Positions 6,136 through 8,695 of a stretch of DNA of 8,695 nucleotides are shown one piece after another (within the stretch, counting starts at the first letter, position 1; every line of letters begins with the position of its first letter). The position numbers and the translations under genes were made by a program. This DNA comes from Akkermansiaceae bacterium (GTDB lineage Bacteria > Verrucomicrobiota > Verrucomicrobiia > Verrucomicrobiales > Akkermansiaceae), in contig JABHEX010000033.1 of the NCBI GenBank assembly GCA_018676385.1, positions 1 to 8,695 on the forward strand, given 5' to 3'. The notes beneath the pieces were generated by a model. The model was not told the DNA's origin. It ran no database searches and worked only from the letters and a program-made list of their open reading frames with translations.

Positions 6136-6689
6136 GAATCATCAGTGGATCTGCAGGAAGGCGAAACATCAGTGTGCCAAAATCAGTCGCACGACCAAGC
6201 ACAGACAGACTTCGCGAGGCTCTTTTTTCAATCCTAGCAGACAGACTACAAGGCGCAAAAGTGCTCGATCTTTTTGCTGGCTCCGGAGCTTTGGGAATTG
6301 AATCTCTAAGTCGCGGCGCGGCATCTGCCGTCATGGTGGATGACAACCGCGAAGCACAAAAGGTAATTACTAAAAACCTTACATCTCTCGGATTTGATAA
6401 CGGACGTGCAGTGCAAGCTGATGTGTTCCGATTCCTAGATCGCGACAACGCCACCTACGATCTTATTTTTGCTGATCCACCTTATTTCAAGAGACCAGGC
6501 GATCGTGATTTTGTGAATGCATTACTCACGCATGAACGACTTGCAGGGCGCCTCGCCGATGACGCGCTGTTAGTTATTGAGGATCCGACCAGCAATCAAC
6601 GTGATGAAGTTACAGGATGGAATCTCCTTGATCGGCGAAGTTACGGAGGCTGTGGGATTCTGTTTTACCAGTGGGCCCTCATCACATAA
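6132..6689 (+). CDS. rsmD: 16S rRNA (guanine(966)-N(2))-methyltransferase RsmD
   Basis: The 185-residue product has the normal length and all landmarks of RsmD, which transfers a methyl group from S-adenosylmethionine to N2 of G966 (E. coli numbering) in 16S rRNA during small-subunit assembly. The N-terminus MRIISGSAGRRNISVP and RPSTDRLREALFSIL (21-35) match the family's RNA-contacting start. The SAM-binding motif I is DLFAGSGALGIESLSRG (46-62), and an acidic pair follows the second strand (VDD, 69-71). The catalytic motif IV is ADPPY (114-118). The end, YGGCGILFYQ (171-180), corresponds to the usual strand near the C-terminus. It is cytoplasmic. The start overlaps the stop of the AsmA-like gene by 4 nt, and waaA begins 11 nt after its stop, so it sits inside an envelope-gene operon. 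This placement is positional rather than functional as far as I can tell. Confidence 0.95.
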   Translation: MRIISGSAGRRNISVPKSVARPSTDRLREALFSILADRLQGAKVLDLFAGSGALGIESLSRGAASAVMVDDNREAQKVITKNLTSLGFDNGRAVQADVFRFLDRDNATYDLIFADPPYFKRPGDRDFVNALLTHERLAGRLADDALLVIEDPTSNQRDEVTGWNLLDRRSYGGCGILFYQWALIT

Positions 6690-6700
6690 TATCACACCCA

Positions 6701-8011
6701 ATGCCACGATCTCTAATCCTCTTGATTTACAACATCGCTCTGCCGTTGTTCTTCGTCCTCGCGTTCCCCGCCTGGCTTGTCAAGATGTGGCGCCGTGGGG
6801 GCTATGGCACCGGTTTACTTGAACGCTTTGCTGTATTCAAAACAACTTCTATCAGCGAGCCAAAAGATACCATCTACATACATGCCGTAAGCGTGGGAGA
6901 GGTCCTCATCGCACTCAAATTGATTAAATCGATATTAGAATATGATGCCTCATTGCGCATCGTATTGGCAGCCACAACATCTACAGGGCATGCTGTTGCG
7001 CGACAAAACGCCCCATCTCAAGCACGCGTAATCTACAGCCCGTTAGATTTTAATTTCATCGTCCGCATGGTATTGCGACGGTTCTCACCCCAGCAAATTG
7101 TGCTCATCGAGGCAGAAGCATGGCCAAACCTACTGCGCATCGCACAGAAAAAAAACATCCCAGTGAGCATAGTCAATGCACGACTCTCAGCACGCTCAGA
7201 AGCACGATTTAAAAAATTCAGCTGTCTAGTAGCACCTGTATTCGGCATGATCACCCGCGTTGGTGTACAGGATACGGTCGATAAGAACCGCTTTGCGTCA
7301 CTGGGAATCCCAACAGCTAAAATTCATATCACAGGCAGCATTAAGTTCGATCTAACTGGCGGTCAAGCACCCCAAAAACGATCCGACTTTCAGAAATTGC
7401 TGAATGATTTTGGTAATGATGAAGGTAATGGGCGCAAGGTATTACTCCTCGCCAGCACCCATCCGGGAGAGGAAAAGATGATCGCCGAGGCTGTTAAAAA
7501 ATCAGCCGCCGATATTATTCTGTTAATCGTTCCGCGCCACGCCGAACGTCGCACCGAGGTGGTTGCCGATCTCAGATCTGTTGGATACTTACCTGTTTTG
7601 AAAACAAATTATGAGCCACCTGAAAATGCCGAACAATCATGCCTCATCGCTGACACAACCGGTGAACTGTGTGATTGGACGGCACATGCCGACTGGGTGA
7701 TCATCGGAAAAAGTTGGCTCAACGTAGGCGGACAAAACCCAGCAGAGGCCATTGCAGCTCAAATTCCTGTGATCTGTGGGCCACACATGGAAAATTTCCA
7801 ACCTTTAGTTCAGCAGCTCTGCGATCAGAAAGCAATCATGATGTTAGACGATGCCCATGCACTGACAAGCACTCTCAGCAAGCTCGAAAATAAAGAAATC
7901 AACACCTCAAGTATGATAATTCGTGCCCACGAAGTGCTTTCGCAACACAATCACGCCCTGAAAAAAACCCTCGAACTTCTTGAAGTGAATGCTTCCGTTA
8001 GAAACCCATAG
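6701..8011 (+). CDS. waaA: 3-deoxy-D-manno-octulosonic acid (Kdo) transferase WaaA/KdtA
   Basis: The 436-residue product is a GT30 Kdo transferase, which adds Kdo from CMP-Kdo to the lipid A precursor at the inner membrane. An N-terminal hydrophobic helix (5-27) is the membrane anchor. Family landmarks are HAVSVGE (61-67, E67 in the position of the catalytic Glu), EAEAWPNL (137-144), NARLSARS (159-166), TGSIKFD (211-217), STHPGEE (252-258), PRHAER (279-284), DTTGEL (318-323) and GPHMENF (360-366). Two motifs differ from the common form: TGNLKFD has become TGSIKFD, and the GGS...GGHNPLEP segment reads GKSWLNVGGQNPAEA (336-350), with Gln in place of His. The ATG at 6701 is preferred because it places the anchor helix normally and lies 11 nt after rsmD; a GTG at 6671 would add ten residues and overlap rsmD by 19 nt. 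Number of Kdo units added cannot be read from sequence. Confidence 0.93.
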   Translation: MPRSLILLIYNIALPLFFVLAFPAWLVKMWRRGGYGTGLLERFAVFKTTSISEPKDTIYIHAVSVGEVLIALKLIKSILEYDASLRIVLAATTSTGHAVARQNAPSQARVIYSPLDFNFIVRMVLRRFSPQQIVLIEAEAWPNLLRIAQKKNIPVSIVNARLSARSEARFKKFSCLVAPVFGMITRVGVQDTVDKNRFASLGIPTAKIHITGSIKFDLTGGQAPQKRSDFQKLLNDFGNDEGNGRKVLLLASTHPGEEKMIAEAVKKSAADIILLIVPRHAERRTEVVADLRSVGYLPVLKTNYEPPENAEQSCLIADTTGELCDWTAHADWVIIGKSWLNVGGQNPAEAIAAQIPVICGPHMENFQPLVQQLCDQKAIMMLDDAHALTSTLSKLENKEINTSSMIIRAHEVLSQHNHALKKTLELLEVNASVRNP

Positions 8012-8032
8012 CGTGTAAAAACAAACTTCGAT

Positions 8033-8695
8033 ATGAGTAAAAAAGATTCTTCATCATCTGCTAAGCCATCAAAGAACGACAAAGCACCCGATCTAAGTGC
8101 CCTCGATTTCGGTCCAGCATGGGCACGCAATGACACCAGCAGCAAACCTAAACAAAGGTCTGGCAAAGGATCTAACCACGGATCAGCGAATAATAGCGGC
8201 GACCGCAAACCACCACCACAGAGTAGTGACCGCAGAAGAAATGATGGTAACCACGGAGGCAACCGCCGGCGGGATAGTAAATCTTTTGACCGCAGAGAGC
8301 GCAGAGAGCATAAGCCGCCAACACCTCCAGCCGAGGGCATCAACGCACGTATCATGCCTATAGAGGAAGGAATGGATGCTCTTGCAAAAGAGATTTCTGC
8401 CCAAGGTCGCACACACTCTGTATTTGATCTCGCATGGCTCGTGCTTGGCGGCCTAGACCGTTTCCATATGATCTTCGAGAGCGCAGATCAACCACTCTAC
8501 CAAAGCAAGGCAGATCACTCAGCGTGGCTAACTAAACAAGAGTGCCTGAGCCATTTTTGGTCATCTGGTATGGTGAAAAATTATTATGACGAAGAAATCA
8601 CCGAGGGCGAGGCGCCGGCGGGAAATTTTCAATCCATCGCGCGTTGTGGCTTGAGCGGCAAGATCATCGGACCACCCAACCACCACTCCTATCAG
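8033..8695 (+). CDS. Protein with disordered Arg-rich N-terminus and conserved-looking C-terminal domain (3' end missing)
   Basis: The first 221 codons are present and the frame is open to the right edge. The frame is the same as waaA's, whose TAG lies 21 nt upstream, so the ATG at 8033 is the first possible ATG. Residues 1-30 are Ser/Lys-rich and end in LSALDFGPAWA. Residues 33-98 are low-complexity and strongly basic, with repeated GDR/SDRRR/FDRRE units encoded by recurring GACCGCA words, resembling the RG/RD-rich tails of RNA-binding proteins. From about 102 a folded domain begins (INARIMPIEEGMDALAKEI, 103-121; VFDLAWLVLGGLDRF, 130-144), with aromatic and His-rich segments CLSHFWSSGMVKNYYDEE (171-188) and GPPNHHSYQ (213-221). 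There is no signal or membrane segment, so it should be cytoplasmic. I think I have seen similar proteins annotated as hypothetical in Verrucomicrobia and Planctomycetes but cannot name the family. RNA binding is inferred from composition only. Confidence 0.78.
   Translation, partial: MSKKDSSSSAKPSKNDKAPDLSALDFGPAWARNDTSSKPKQRSGKGSNHGSANNSGDRKPPPQSSDRRRNDGNHGGNRRRDSKSFDRRERREHKPPTPPAEGINARIMPIEEGMDALAKEISAQGRTHSVFDLAWLVLGGLDRFHMIFESADQPLYQSKADHSAWLTKQECLSHFWSSGMVKNYYDEEITEGEAPAGNFQSIARCGLSGKIIGPPNHHSYQ

Noticed and set aside
6671..6700. GTG start ten codons upstream for waaA
   Set aside because: It would overlap rsmD by 19 nt and add a His-rich extension before the membrane anchor; the ATG at 6701 gives the usual N-terminus.
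8200..8310. Recurring GACCGCA words as a DNA repeat array or CRISPR-like element
   Set aside because: The spacing is irregular and in frame, and the words simply encode repeated Asp-Arg residues in a low-complexity protein segment.
7951..8412. 153-codon minus-strand open frame opposite the end of waaA and the start of the last gene
   Set aside because: Its Leu/Arg/Ser-rich product mirrors the repeated Arg/Asp codons of the plus-strand gene, so it is a compositional shadow.

Overview
The window most likely comes from a member of the Verrucomicrobiota. The main reason is the partial gene at the left end (minus strand), whose N-terminus reads like the prepilin-like 'Verru_Chthon cassette protein A' family, which I know only from that group. 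A complete Kdo transferase gene (waaA) implies a Gram-negative-type outer membrane with Kdo-containing lipid A. None of the nine predicted start codons has a convincing Shine-Dalgarno sequence, so starts here rest on protein similarity, spacing and in-frame stops.

Layout. (1) 1-450, minus strand: 5' part of the pilin-like gene, cut by the window edge. (2) 451-673: divergent intergenic region holding an 18-bp imperfect inverted repeat plus a third degraded copy of the same motif, a candidate operator. (3) 674-2742, plus strand: a two-gene unit coding for a PEP-hydrolase-like TIM-barrel protein and a UPF0261 (Tm-1-like ATP-binding) protein 2 nt apart. These correspond to the two halves of the single tomato Tm-1 protein, in the opposite order. 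The unit looks richer in GC and C-ending codons than the genes to its right. (4) 2743-3161: 419 nt without a convincing gene, holding two hairpins and a weak promoter. (5) 3162-3521: a small FtsB/DivIC-type division protein. (6) 3522-3822: 301 nt with no gene seen. (7) 3823-8695, plus strand: five tightly packed genes, namely a secreted protein of unknown function, a membrane-anchored AsmA-like protein, rsmD (16S rRNA methyltransferase), waaA (Kdo transferase) and a partial gene for a protein with an Arg-rich N-terminus. Gaps are 3 nt, a 4-nt overlap, 11 nt and 21 nt, which strongly suggests one operon.

How they fit together. The right-hand cluster joins envelope work (secreted protein, AsmA-like protein, Kdo addition to lipid A) to RNA work (RsmD and a possibly RNA-binding basic protein). 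The Tm-1-like pair is probably a small catabolic or salvage module of unknown substrate. I found no CRISPR array, tRNA, rRNA, transposase or phage gene.
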